From assembly GCA_017465945.1 (NCBI GenBank), contig JAFTVD010000023.1, forward strand, positions 1 to 64,000: DNA of 64,000 nt, read 5' to 3'. The notes beneath the pieces were generated by a model. It had not been told where the DNA came from, searched no databases, and saw nothing but the letters and a program-made list of their open reading frames with translations. The stretch is from Alphaproteobacteria bacterium (GTDB lineage Bacteria; Pseudomonadota; Alphaproteobacteria; RF32; CAG-239). The translations under genes were made by a program, and so were the position numbers. Of this stretch, positions 8,814 through 15,743 are shown in pieces. Positions within the stretch are counted from its first letter, which is position 1, and each line of letters starts with the position of its first letter.

Positions 8814-9158
8814 TTACTTATACAATTCTTTTATCTTTTCAATAATCAACTCCGGTTCAATATCATCATAGAATTGAACATACATAAGAGATGGTTTTTG
8901 AAAATAATGATAAAGCCAATCTCTGTACCTACTGTTCACAGAATAAACAACAACTTTGTTGTTCTTGCTAATTGCAATTAACACAACATCAGAATATCCG
9001 ATATCAAGTTTATCTGCAACGTATGGTCCAAGAGAATAAACGAAATCCAAAGCAAATGTTTCTGCATCTTTGAAGTTTAAAGGGACTCTTGCAATAGCAA
9101 ATGGATTGCTAAAATCAAAAGCAATGTTCATTGCATCAATTTCTTTGTTTGTAAGCAT
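8814..9158 (-). CDS. Unknown small protein
   Basis: 114 residues, no signal peptide or membrane segment, mixed alpha/beta composition with a hydrophobic core pattern (DVVLIAISKNNKVVVYSV) expected of a folded domain. Not recognised. It is the first gene of a possible two-gene unit with the 71-residue membrane protein. It sits in the accessory island just outside the left repeat of the HipBA cassette. Confidence 0.6.
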   Translation of the reverse strand: MLTNKEIDAMNIAFDFSNPFAIARVPLNFKDAETFALDFVYSLGPYVADKLDIGYSDVVLIAISKNNKVVVYSVNSRYRDWLYHYFQKPSLMYVQFYDDIEPELIIEKIKELYK

Positions 9159-9294
9159 AATAAATACATTTTTAATAGTTAAACATCATAATTTTTATTA
9201 GTGAGCAGATGGTAATCTATTTTATTATAAAAATCAAATATTTTTGTGTCTAGTTTTCGGAAAAACAAACAGAAACGTTTTTTATTTCATTTCG

Positions 9295-9333
9295 TGTTTT
9301 TGCAATTTATTGTTCGGCAGTTTGAGAGTTTTT
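9295..9333 (+). repeat. Left direct repeat of HipBA cassette
   Basis: 39 bp, identical to 11309-11347 except position 9311 (T here, C at 11325). Offset 2014 bp. The two copies bracket hipA, hipB, their operators and the repeat-rich stretch 9406-9609, so they may be the ends of a mobile or recombined unit. Confidence 0.85.
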
Positions 9334-9405
9334 CGTTCGGCTGTTTGAGGATTTTTTATTTCTTGATTTTACAAAAAGCATGATAATCGGTAAAATTTTT
9401 CGCTT

Positions 9406-9438
9406 TTCGGTAATTATTCGGTAATTATTCGGTAAATA
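9406..9438 (+). repeat. Three 11-bp iteron-like repeats
   Basis: TTCGGTAATTA, TTCGGTAATTA and TTCGGTAAATA in tandem with an 11-bp period; a looser copy (AATCGGTAAAA) lies at about 9386. CGGTA is the half-site of the operators upstream of hipB, so these could be extra regulator contacts on one DNA face. Confidence 0.7.
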
Positions 9439-9445
9439 TTTAAGG

Positions 9446-9609
9446 CAACACGTGACAATTTCACGTGTTGGTTGCAATCTGTAACCAACTGATAACTCAA
9501 AATATGTAAATTCAAACATTTATTATTCATTTTCAGTTGTCTACAATTTGTAGTCGACTGGTTACTCATTCTTTTTTTATTTTCTTATGCAACTGGCTAC
9601 AATTTGTAG
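9446..9609. repeat. Cluster of palindromes downstream of hipA
   Basis: CAACACGTGA-caatt-TCACGTGTTG (9446-9470), GTTGGTT...AACCAAC (9467-9489), and two copies of the palindrome CTACAATTTGTAG (9541-9553 and 9597-9609). The rest of the gap 9159-9672 holds no convincing gene. The hairpins may act as terminators for hipA or as recombination or protein-binding sites. Confidence 0.6.
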
Positions 9610-9672
9610 ACGTTTCAGATCCTTCGGCTTTACTTATCGAGATATTCCGGCTGATCTGAATTTTAAGAATGT

Positions 9673-10923
9673 TTAGTTCTTTTGTATCATAAAAACATGT
9701 TTCTCTATTATTTTAATTATAACAGAATAAACATCTGATTGAGTATCAGCAGATGAATTAAGAATATCTGCAAGTTCATTGGCTTTTGTCAGTATTTTTG
9801 CCGACAGAGAGTCTAATCTTTTGAGTATAAAATCTGTACGGTAGCCTGAAATTTCTGATAATTTTTCAAAATTTTCACGTTTTACTCTGCTCATATAATA
9901 TTTTGATGCACATAATTTCATCGCCATTCTATGTTTATCATAATAAGGAGCCATAATTGCTGTGCACATTAAATCATAGCAAGGAGCTAAGTTTGGAATA
10001 TCATTTTTATAAAGAATAGAGAAGTTTTTAGCATGCGCATCACCATTTCCTATGAGATAGTTGAAAATAACTAAATCAATAAAAGCTATTTTGCTAGGAG
10101 CAGGTACTTTTATTTTATCTAAAAGCTCAAAGCAAGATAACAGATTGGGGCCTCCATCACTTTCATATTTGTTTTCAGGCAAGACTTTTAGTATTTGGCA
10201 AAAATCTTCTTGATGTATTCTTGTCCATAATCCGTTGTTTTTTTCTCTATCATATCTTTCAACCACGTAGAAATTTTTATCTTTTATTGTTTTAATAAAA
10301 CATTCTGGTGTGCTCAAGCCACAAGCTTTAGCTAATTTCATACAGAACAATTCATTAAATACTGTATCTTTATATCCTTCAATATTAGGTTTTATAATGT
10401 GGGTTGAAGGAGTTCCGTTTAAGGGGAGCGCTAACTTGTTATCGATAATGCACGCTATTAATTTATCTTGCGCACCAGAACCAGAAATCCGAAAATCGTC
10501 ATCTCCAATATATAAAGGCCTAACTTTTAATGAGTTAAGAATATCATATGCTTCTTCATCTTCTATGTATCTATATTCTGGTTTTGAGGGATCTTGCAAT
10601 CTAGCATTTTGAGGTTGTACGGAGATTGCTCCAGCACAATCAGCACCAATACCTTTTAATAGGGCAAATGTATTACGACTATCTGTTTTTAATATTCTTG
10701 CTATTTGTGTTCTAGCTACATCTTCAGGTAATAATCCATCAAAGAATGGTCTAACTACATTGTCATTAAAAATACTTTCATTGAGAGGTAAACTAGCAGA
10801 AAGAGGAGAACGATCGTTATTTGCTAAATATTTTGCATCGTATTGAAAAGACAACTCGCCATTATTGTAACTTAAGTAGCCAGCTAACTTATTTTTAAAA
10901 TACACATTTAATACTTCAGTCAT
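9673..10923 (-). CDS. hipA: HipA-family serine/threonine kinase toxin
   Basis: 416 residues, close to the usual HipA length of about 440. N-terminal couple_hipA region (residues 1-100), then the kinase fold: ISGSGAQDK (about 146-154; corresponds to the E. coli loop with the autophosphorylated serine), STHIIKP (ATP-binding lysine), GNGDAHAKNF (catalytic Asp and Asn), and YDLM (metal-binding Asp). HipA of E. coli phosphorylates GltX and causes growth arrest; the target here is unknown. Its ATG overlaps the hipB stop as TAATG at 10921-10925, the usual antitoxin-toxin order. The operon lies between 39-bp direct repeats. Confidence 0.93.
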   Translation of the reverse strand: MTEVLNVYFKNKLAGYLSYNNGELSFQYDAKYLANNDRSPLSASLPLNESIFNDNVVRPFFDGLLPEDVARTQIARILKTDSRNTFALLKGIGADCAGAISVQPQNARLQDPSKPEYRYIEDEEAYDILNSLKVRPLYIGDDDFRISGSGAQDKLIACIIDNKLALPLNGTPSTHIIKPNIEGYKDTVFNELFCMKLAKACGLSTPECFIKTIKDKNFYVVERYDREKNNGLWTRIHQEDFCQILKVLPENKYESDGGPNLLSCFELLDKIKVPAPSKIAFIDLVIFNYLIGNGDAHAKNFSILYKNDIPNLAPCYDLMCTAIMAPYYDKHRMAMKLCASKYYMSRVKRENFEKLSEISGYRTDFILKRLDSLSAKILTKANELADILNSSADTQSDVYSVIIKIIEKHVFMIQKN

Positions 10924-11153
10924 TACTTATTCACCCATTTATTGAAAATATATAAATTTAACCCAAGAGCTTTTATAACAAGTAATAACTTACCTGTTTG
11001 GATGTTATTTTTGCCATTTTCAAGATCACTAATGAAACGACGGCCTGTTCCAGATATACCGGCAAGTTCTTCTTGGCTAAGGCCTTGTTCTTTACGAGTA
11101 TCTCGTATTAATTTTCCTATATCTTCCATTGTTGTTAAATCTTGGCTATTCAT
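10923..11153 (-). CDS. hipB: HipB-like XRE-family antitoxin and repressor
   Basis: 76 residues with an XRE helix-turn-helix (residues about 12-66; the LSQEELAGISG turn and FISDLENGK are typical). HipB proteins neutralise HipA and repress their operon. Here the TTGACA-17-TATATT promoter and three CGGTA-type operators lie directly upstream (11173-11287). RBS AGAGG precedes the ATG. The stop overlaps the hipA start by one base. Confidence 0.93.
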   Translation of the reverse strand: MNSQDLTTMEDIGKLIRDTRKEQGLSQEELAGISGTGRRFISDLENGKNNIQTGKLLLVIKALGLNLYIFNKWVNK

Positions 11154-11172
11154 AATAAACCTCTTTTTTTGC

Positions 11173-11184
11173 TACCGTTCGGTA
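11173..11184. promoter_or_regulatory. Operator O1
   Basis: Perfect palindrome TACCG-TT-CGGTA between the -10 element of the hipBA promoter and the hipB start, so bound repressor would block transcription start. Confidence 0.75.
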
Positions 11185-11186
11185 TC

Positions 11187-11215
11187 AATATAGCCTAAAA
11201 TTATATAAATGTCAA
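11187..11215 (-). promoter_or_regulatory. hipBA promoter
   Basis: On the minus strand: TTGACA (11210-11215), exactly 17 nt, TATATT (11187-11192). Near-consensus sigma70 promoter 34 bases ahead of the hipB ATG. Confidence 0.85.
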
Positions 11216-11223
11216 GTTTTTGT

Positions 11224-11235
11224 TACCGATCAGTG
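11224..11235. promoter_or_regulatory. Operator O2
   Basis: TACCG-AT-CAGTG, an imperfect version of the O1 palindrome, 51 bp from O1, just upstream of the -35. Confidence 0.6.
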
Positions 11236-11271
11236 TCATAATTGTTATATATGAGCAAATTTTTACTTTTC

Positions 11272-11287
11272 GTTCCCGAACGGTAAC
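11272..11287. promoter_or_regulatory. Operator O3
   Basis: GTTCCCG-AA-CGGTAAC; the core 11274-11285 lies 50 bp from O2. Spacing of about five helical turns puts all three sites on one face. Confidence 0.6.
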
Positions 11288-11308
11288 ATTTTGCAAGTTT
11301 TTATTTTA

Positions 11309-11347
11309 TGTTTTTGCAATTTATCGTTCGGCAGTTTGAGAGTTTTT
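11309..11347 (+). repeat. Right direct repeat of HipBA cassette
   Basis: Second copy of the 39-bp repeat at 9295-9333 (38 of 39 identical). It lies just beyond operator O3 and about 110 bases before the CoA-disulfide-reductase-like gene. Confidence 0.85.
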
Positions 11348-11455
11348 TGTAATGAATGTAAGATTGAGATAACGCTTGATTTTTTGAATAAAATTTACTT
11401 TAATTATAAATAACCTATCAATTATTATTAAGACTTAATTAAAACGGAGTGGACT

Positions 11456-13051
11456 ATGAGACTATTGATTATCGGCGGTGGGGCATCTGGGGCAAGTTGT
11501 GCAACCAGATTCAGAAGATTAAATGAACAAGCCCAAATTACCATATTGGAAAAGACGGATGAAGTTTCTATTGCTAATTGTGGTTTGCCTTATTATATTT
11601 CCGGTGTGATTGAAAATCGTGATAACATATTGGTTTCTAATCCTCAAAAATTTAAGTCATGGTTTAATATTGATGTAAAACTTAAAACAGAAGTAGTTCA
11701 AATCAATAAAGAAGAAAAGTATGTTATAACAAATACAAATGAGCAAATTTCATACGATTATTTGGTAATAGCAACGGGGGCAACTCCTATTGTGCCAAAC
11801 TTTGAAGGTTTGAATAAAGACAAAACATTTGTGGTGCGTTCACTTTATGATGCTGATACAATCAAAACCCATATTAAGGAAAACAATATTCAGAATGTGG
11901 CTGTTATCGGGGGTGGTTTTATTGGCGTAGAGGTTGCCGAAAATATGATAGAAATGGGCTTAAAAACCTCTTTGATTGAAATGAACAATCAGATTTTGGC
12001 ACCAATGGATGTGGAAATGGTACAACTTGCTCATAAAGAAATGCTATCCAACGGAATTGATTTGATTTTATCTGATGGTGTTCAAAAGTTTGACGGCAAT
12101 AAAATTATTTTAAATTCTGGCAAAGAAGTTGAATTTGATATGTGTGTTTTGGCCATTGGTGTTAATCCTGAAATCAAATTGGCAGAAACAGCCGGACTTA
12201 AAATCAACCGAGGCATTATTGTTGATGAAACATTAAAAACGTCTGATGCTTTTATTTATGCGGCTGGCGATAATGTGGAAATAAAAGATTTTGTCAGTTT
12301 GCAAAATACTTTGGTGCCATTAGCAGGACCAGCCAACCGTCAAGGGCGTATTATTGCCGATAACATTAACGGGGTGCGTTCTACATATAAAAACACGCAA
12401 GGATCATCTGTTGTTAAAGTGTTCGGCTTAACGGTTGCAAGTTCAGGTAATAATGAAAAGCAATTAAAACAAAAGCAAATCCCATATTTAAAAACGTATG
12501 TATATTCACGCTCTCATGCCGGATATTATCCAGATGCTGATGCAATTTTATTTAAGTTATTGTTTAACAAAGACGGAAAAATTTTGGGTATTCAGGGAAT
12601 AGGTAAAAGTGGTGTTGAAAAAAGGGTTGATGTGGTGGCAACCATTATGAGAAATAACGGATCTATTCAAGATATGATTGATGCGGAACTTTGTTATGCA
12701 CCACCGTATTCCAGTGCGAAAGATCCTGTCAATGTGTTGGGCATGAATGCCGATAATATTATAAACGGATTAGTAAAACCTGCCTTTATGGAAGATTTGG
12801 AAGAGGCTCTTGTTATAGATGTTCGCCCACCGATGATGTATCAGCAAGGAGCTGTTCAAAATGCCATTAACATTCCGATTATGGAAATTAGACAGCGTTT
12901 GAATGAAATTCCAAAAGATAAGAAAGTGGTTTTGTCGTGTGCAACAGGATATACCAGTTATTGCGCCTCCAGAATTTTAATGCAAAATGGCTTTGATAAT
13001 GTTTACTCCTTTATGGGGGGATATGATTTTTATAAAGCAGTAAAATCTTAA
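11456..13051 (+). CDS. CoA-disulfide reductase-like flavoprotein with rhodanese domain
   Basis: 531 residues. FAD-binding GGGASGASCA near the N-terminus, active-site cysteine in ANCGLPYY (Cys43), NAD(P)-binding VIGGGFIGVEVAE (about 152-164), second FAD motif IYAAGDN, and a C-terminal rhodanese domain (about 440-531) with active-site loop CATGYTSYCA. This is the long CoADR-rhodanese type, which reduces CoA disulfide or per-/polysulfides using NAD(P)H. Codon use is less AT-biased than in neighbouring genes, which suggests transfer. CGGAG precedes the ATG. The last codons and stop lie inside a direct repeat (13042-13068). Confidence 0.9.
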   Translation: MRLLIIGGGASGASCATRFRRLNEQAQITILEKTDEVSIANCGLPYYISGVIENRDNILVSNPQKFKSWFNIDVKLKTEVVQINKEEKYVITNTNEQISYDYLVIATGATPIVPNFEGLNKDKTFVVRSLYDADTIKTHIKENNIQNVAVIGGGFIGVEVAENMIEMGLKTSLIEMNNQILAPMDVEMVQLAHKEMLSNGIDLILSDGVQKFDGNKIILNSGKEVEFDMCVLAIGVNPEIKLAETAGLKINRGIIVDETLKTSDAFIYAAGDNVEIKDFVSLQNTLVPLAGPANRQGRIIADNINGVRSTYKNTQGSSVVKVFGLTVASSGNNEKQLKQKQIPYLKTYVYSRSHAGYYPDADAILFKLLFNKDGKILGIQGIGKSGVEKRVDVVATIMRNNGSIQDMIDAELCYAPPYSSAKDPVNVLGMNADNIINGLVKPAFMEDLEEALVIDVRPPMMYQQGAVQNAINIPIMEIRQRLNEIPKDKKVVLSCATGYTSYCASRILMQNGFDNVYSFMGGYDFYKAVKS

Positions 13052-13068
13052 ATCCAATGGGGTTTTAT
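13042..13068 (+). repeat. Left direct repeat of toxin/immunity cassette
   Basis: 27 bp matching 14485-14511 at 26 positions (the first 22 identical). It covers the last codons and stop of the reductase gene, as attachment sites at gene 3' ends often do. Offset 1443 bp. Confidence 0.8.
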
Positions 13069-13076
13069 TTGCGACC

Positions 13077-13110
13077 AATACAAAACCTCCTTTGAAGGAG
13101 GTTTTGTATT
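13077..13110. terminator. Strong hairpin terminator
   Basis: A 16-bp perfect stem: AATACAAAACCTCCTT (13077-13092) and its complement (13095-13110) with a 2-nt loop. It ends the reductase transcript and probably the convergent minus-strand operon ending at 13125. Confidence 0.85.
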
Positions 13111-13124
13111 GTATAGTTAGTAAA

Positions 13125-13508
13125 TTATTTTTCACAACCTTTTTCAAAACTCCAACGCCAACAATCTGTTCTACATCGATGCTCTTTATAATCCCAAACA
13201 CCTCGTTTACTTTCTAAACAACTAATGCTTAGATGAGCTTCTTTTAATGATGGAACAAAGTTTTGTATAACAAAATAAGTTATAAGAAAAAATACCATTA
13301 TTAAGTATGAAACTCTGCGTATTTTTTGAATAAATGTTGTAAGTAAGGATAATAAGCAGATAATTGCAATAAAAACAGATAGATATACCAAGTTATTATC
13401 TAGATGATTTATTTCAAAATAATCTAAAACAAAACAACCAAGCAATAAAAAGAAAAAGAATATTTTACTGATAAAATATATCAAATTTTTAGATATTTGT
13501 CTGCTCAT
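13125..13508 (-). CDS. Membrane protein with Cys motif, candidate immunity protein 2
   Basis: 127 residues with about three hydrophobic segments (10-30, 41-60, 67-83) and a C-terminal cysteine module: C97, GVWD at 103-106, C112-R-x-D-C116, W119, G124-C125. Exactly the same spacing occurs in the 86-residue protein at 13673-13933, although the membrane parts differ. RBS AAGGAA. It directly follows the toxin-domain remnant at 13518-13691 on the same strand, repeating the order toxin domain then membrane protein seen upstream. An immunity role is inference from this layout. Confidence 0.75.
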   Translation of the reverse strand: MSRQISKNLIYFISKIFFFFLLLGCFVLDYFEINHLDNNLVYLSVFIAIICLLSLLTTFIQKIRRVSYLIMVFFLITYFVIQNFVPSLKEAHLSISCLESKRGVWDYKEHRCRTDCWRWSFEKGCEK

Positions 13509-13517
13509 TTTTTTTCC

Positions 13518-13691
13518 TTATTTATATTTAGTATGGTGTGTTGGACATGTTTCTCGTAAAGTTTTACCTTTTTGGGCACCTTGTTGCCCCCTTATGTTAG
13601 CTCTAAAATCTCTTAAGCTATCAGATATGGGCCGATGATTATAACCAATATCTTTAGCTTCTTTGAGTACATCTAATGCATATGCAGCTTT
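13518..13691 (-). pseudogene. Remnant of a serum-amyloid-A-like toxin domain
   Basis: An open frame of 57 codons between an in-frame TGA (13692-13694) and a TAA (13518-13520), with no ATG. The translation contains DSLRDFRANIRG, which matches vertebrate serum amyloid A (DSLADQAANEWG as I recall it) at D-S-L-x-D-x2-A-N-x2-G, and ends THHTKYK, like the ..KY end of that family. It overlaps the last codons of the 86-residue membrane gene and stops 10 bases before the next membrane gene. Most likely the 3' end of a displaced toxin module. Confidence 0.6.
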
Positions 13692-13933
13692 TCATTATCT
13701 CTTAGTTGTTCTTTTGTGACGCAACCTCGTTCTTCATCCCATTTTATACAGTCATGACGACAGATTTTTTGTTTATTATCCCATACGCCATGTTGTTCGC
13801 TCAAACAATATCCTTTATCATCAAAAACGATGTATAAAAAATAAGAGGTTAATACAAAACCGATTATAGCACAAATATTCCAAAATATCAGAAATATTTT
13901 CCAACTAATTTTTTTGATATTAATATTTATCAT
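13673..13933 (-). CDS. Membrane protein with Cys motif, candidate immunity protein 1
   Basis: 86 residues: one or two hydrophobic segments (about 12-36), then the module C43-x5-GVWD-x-K-x3-C58-R-x-D-C62-x2-W-x4-G-C71, identical in spacing to the 127-residue protein downstream. AGAGG lies 5' of its ATG. Its start overlaps the end of the serum-amyloid-A-like gene by 14 bases, which suggests translational coupling, as in toxin/immunity pairs. The cysteine module is probably periplasmic. An immunity role is inferred from position and pairing. Confidence 0.75.
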   Translation of the reverse strand: MININIKKISWKIFLIFWNICAIIGFVLTSYFLYIVFDDKGYCLSEQHGVWDNKQKICRHDCIKWDEERGCVTKEQLRDNEKLHMH

Positions 13934-14300
13934 TTATACCTCTAACTCTAAAGGATTTACAACCTTCTTTTGAGTTTTTATATAAACCACTTTTTTCTCT
14001 TTGTCTACCAGTTTTATTAACTGTTCTATCATGAATTCTATCTTTATGAGCTTCTTGTTTTGATAAACCTTTCCATGCTTGGTTATAGTAATAATCAAAA
14101 TTTTCTTTTGCATTACCTAATCTTTCAGCAACTTTTTCGCCTATATGACCTCTTGATGTTGCCTCATAATTTGCTTTGCAATGAAAATAATCATCACCTC
14201 CAACAGTGTTATCTCTTCTCATATCCCAATAGTTTCTATTTAAATCTCTAACAGCTTGTGCAGCTTCTTTTAATTTATCTATTTTTGATTTATTTACCAT
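13920..14300 (-). CDS. Serum-amyloid-A-like small protein, candidate orphan toxin domain
   Basis: 126 residues from the ATG at 14300, chosen because AGGAGA precedes it (an upstream in-frame start at 14336 has no RBS). YWDMRRDN (24-31), DDYFHCKANYEA (36-47), RG at 50-51, AER-x3-AKEN (58-67) and the last residues FRVRGINDKY (117-126) follow vertebrate serum amyloid A (DMREAN, DKYFHARGNYDA, RG, AISDAREN, FRPAGLPEKY, from memory) in order and spacing. I recall related domains at the C-termini of bacterial Rhs/polymorphic toxins. No signal peptide. It is coupled to a membrane protein gene by a 14-base overlap. The toxin role is inferred. Confidence 0.75.
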   Translation of the reverse strand: MVNKSKIDKLKEAAQAVRDLNRNYWDMRRDNTVGGDDYFHCKANYEATSRGHIGEKVAERLGNAKENFDYYYNQAWKGLSKQEAHKDRIHDRTVNKTGRQREKSGLYKNSKEGCKSFRVRGINDKY

Positions 14301-14356
14301 ATTATTTCTCCTACATAAAATTAAATAAATTATCATATTTAATATATGATATTTAA

Positions 14357-14385
14357 TATATAGTAATTGATTTTATATATCTCAA
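14357..14385 (-). promoter_or_regulatory. Promoter of toxin/immunity operon
   Basis: Minus strand TTGAGA (14380-14385), 17 nt, TATATA (14357-14362), about 57 bases ahead of the ATG at 14300. The remaining gap up to 14615 holds only AT-rich DNA, a direct repeat (14485-14511) and a T-rich stretch after GAGGGGC at about 14540. Confidence 0.6.
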
Positions 14386-14484
14386 CATTAAATCTAATAT
14401 TAGTTGTATTTTTTTAATTAAATACCGGCTCAGACCAGATTGAGCTTTATATTTTTGTAAGTATCTAGAATATAAAGATATTTA

Positions 14485-14511
14485 AAAATCTTAAATCCAA
14501 TGGGGTCTTAT
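14485..14511 (+). repeat. Right direct repeat of toxin/immunity cassette
   Basis: Second copy of 13042-13068, 26 of 27 identical. It is followed by sequence unrelated to the flank of the first copy, so the two copies delimit a unit of about 1.44 kb. Confidence 0.8.
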
Positions 14512-14615
14512 CCACCACATTTAGAAGCTTCTTATGTTGAGGGGCTTTTTTTGTTGCATGTTTGTTTTTTAGAAGATATGCTTTTGTTGTTTTGATAAAA
14601 ATAAAGGAGTTTTAA

Positions 14616-15149
14616 ATGCTTAAGCTTATTTTACCAGAAGAAAAATATTGGGTGTCATTTTTAGAAGGGGTGGAGGAATTTAAGAAATTTCCAACTGATT
14701 TTGATACTAATGGAATTAAAGTTGGGCTTAAATATGGTAATTTTGCAGATTTCAAACTAAATAGCGAAAATGAACGTTTAGGTGTTGGCTTAAAAGAAGG
14801 GTATGTAAGGCAGACAAGATTGTGGTTGATTGAAGGTGATAAATTTGTTGGGGCTTTTGATATTCGCCATAGTTTAACTGATGAATTAAAGAAAAAGGGT
14901 GGTAATGTTGCATATTATATTATTCCTTCTTGTAGAAAGAAAGGGTTGGCAAGTTTGGGTTTAAAGAAATGTTGTAAATATGCAAAAGATGTTTTGGGGC
15001 TTGATGAGGTTTTAGTTACTTGTAATGCTTTAAATGTTGGCTCATATAAAACAATGATAAAAGTAATGAAAGAATTTGGTGGAAGAGAAGAGGAGCCTTT
15101 TTTATTTGATGATAAAAAAGAATTAAGGGTTTGGATAAGGACTATGTAG
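14616..15149 (+). CDS. GNAT-family N-acetyltransferase
   Basis: 177 residues. The fold signature is readable: beta strands around FVGAFDIRHSL, then GGNVAYYIIPSCRKKGLAS (about 110-128), which contains the R-x2-G/A acetyl-CoA loop in the variant RKKGLA, followed by the amphipathic helix. AAAGGAG precedes the ATG. The substrate is unknown. The P-loop kinase gene 41 bases downstream may be in the same operon. Confidence 0.88.
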   Translation: MLKLILPEEKYWVSFLEGVEEFKKFPTDFDTNGIKVGLKYGNFADFKLNSENERLGVGLKEGYVRQTRLWLIEGDKFVGAFDIRHSLTDELKKKGGNVAYYIIPSCRKKGLASLGLKKCCKYAKDVLGLDEVLVTCNALNVGSYKTMIKVMKEFGGREEEPFLFDDKKELRVWIRTM

Positions 15150-15190
15150 TTTTTTTGGTTTTTGATTTTATAATAATATGAGGAGGGAAA

Positions 15191-15664
15191 ATGGCTGTTA
15201 TTCATTGTATGTGTGGGTATATCGGGTTTGGAAAGACAACTGTTGCTAAACAGCTAGAAATTCAATATGGGGCTAAACGTTTTACTCCTGATGAGGTTAT
15301 GATTGAGCTTTATGGAACAGATGTTAGCTCGGATTTTATGGAAAAAGCAAATAATGTTAATAGCTATATATGGAATGAGATAGAAAAATGCTTAAAAAAT
15401 GGGCAAGATGTTATATTTGATGCAGGCTCTTGGGGAAGAGATGATAGAGAATATGTTATGTATAAAGCAAAAGAGATTAATGCTGATGTTATTTGGCACC
15501 AAGTTGAGTGTAGTATAGAAACAGCAAAAAAGAGAGCGCTTGAGCGTTCTTTGGATAAAGAAGAATTATCTATTAATGAAGATTTTTTTGATAAAAATAT
15601 TGTAAGATATGAAAAGATTGCTCCTGATGAACAATTAGATGTTGTTTATCATAAAGGAGAATAG
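15191..15664 (+). CDS. P-loop kinase (AAA_33/zeta-like)
   Basis: 157 residues. Walker A GYIGFGKTT (9-17), a DxxS-type acidic motif (DVIFDAGSWGRDDR, about 75-88) and a basic lid (KKRALERS). This is the small AAA_33 nucleotide-kinase-like fold that also includes zeta toxins and chloramphenicol phosphotransferase. A distant paralogue lies at 20376-20855. AGGAGGG precedes the ATG. The substrate cannot be assigned. Confidence 0.82.
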   Translation: MAVIHCMCGYIGFGKTTVAKQLEIQYGAKRFTPDEVMIELYGTDVSSDFMEKANNVNSYIWNEIEKCLKNGQDVIFDAGSWGRDDREYVMYKAKEINADVIWHQVECSIETAKKRALERSLDKEELSINEDFFDKNIVRYEKIAPDEQLDVVYHKGE

Positions 15665-15743
15665 GGGGAGTTATAATTTTTTATTATATCCTATATTTAG
15701 TGCATTGGGTATGTTTGATTTAGAGTGATTACTATTATAACGT

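Noticed and set aside
9307..9519. Minus-strand frame of 70 codons
   Set aside because: It lies over the direct repeat and the iteron array, has no RBS and no protein-like pattern.
14425..14515. tRNA remnant (GCTCAG...GAGC and a CCACCA end)
   Set aside because: No acceptor 5' strand pairs with the 3' end and no T stem is present.
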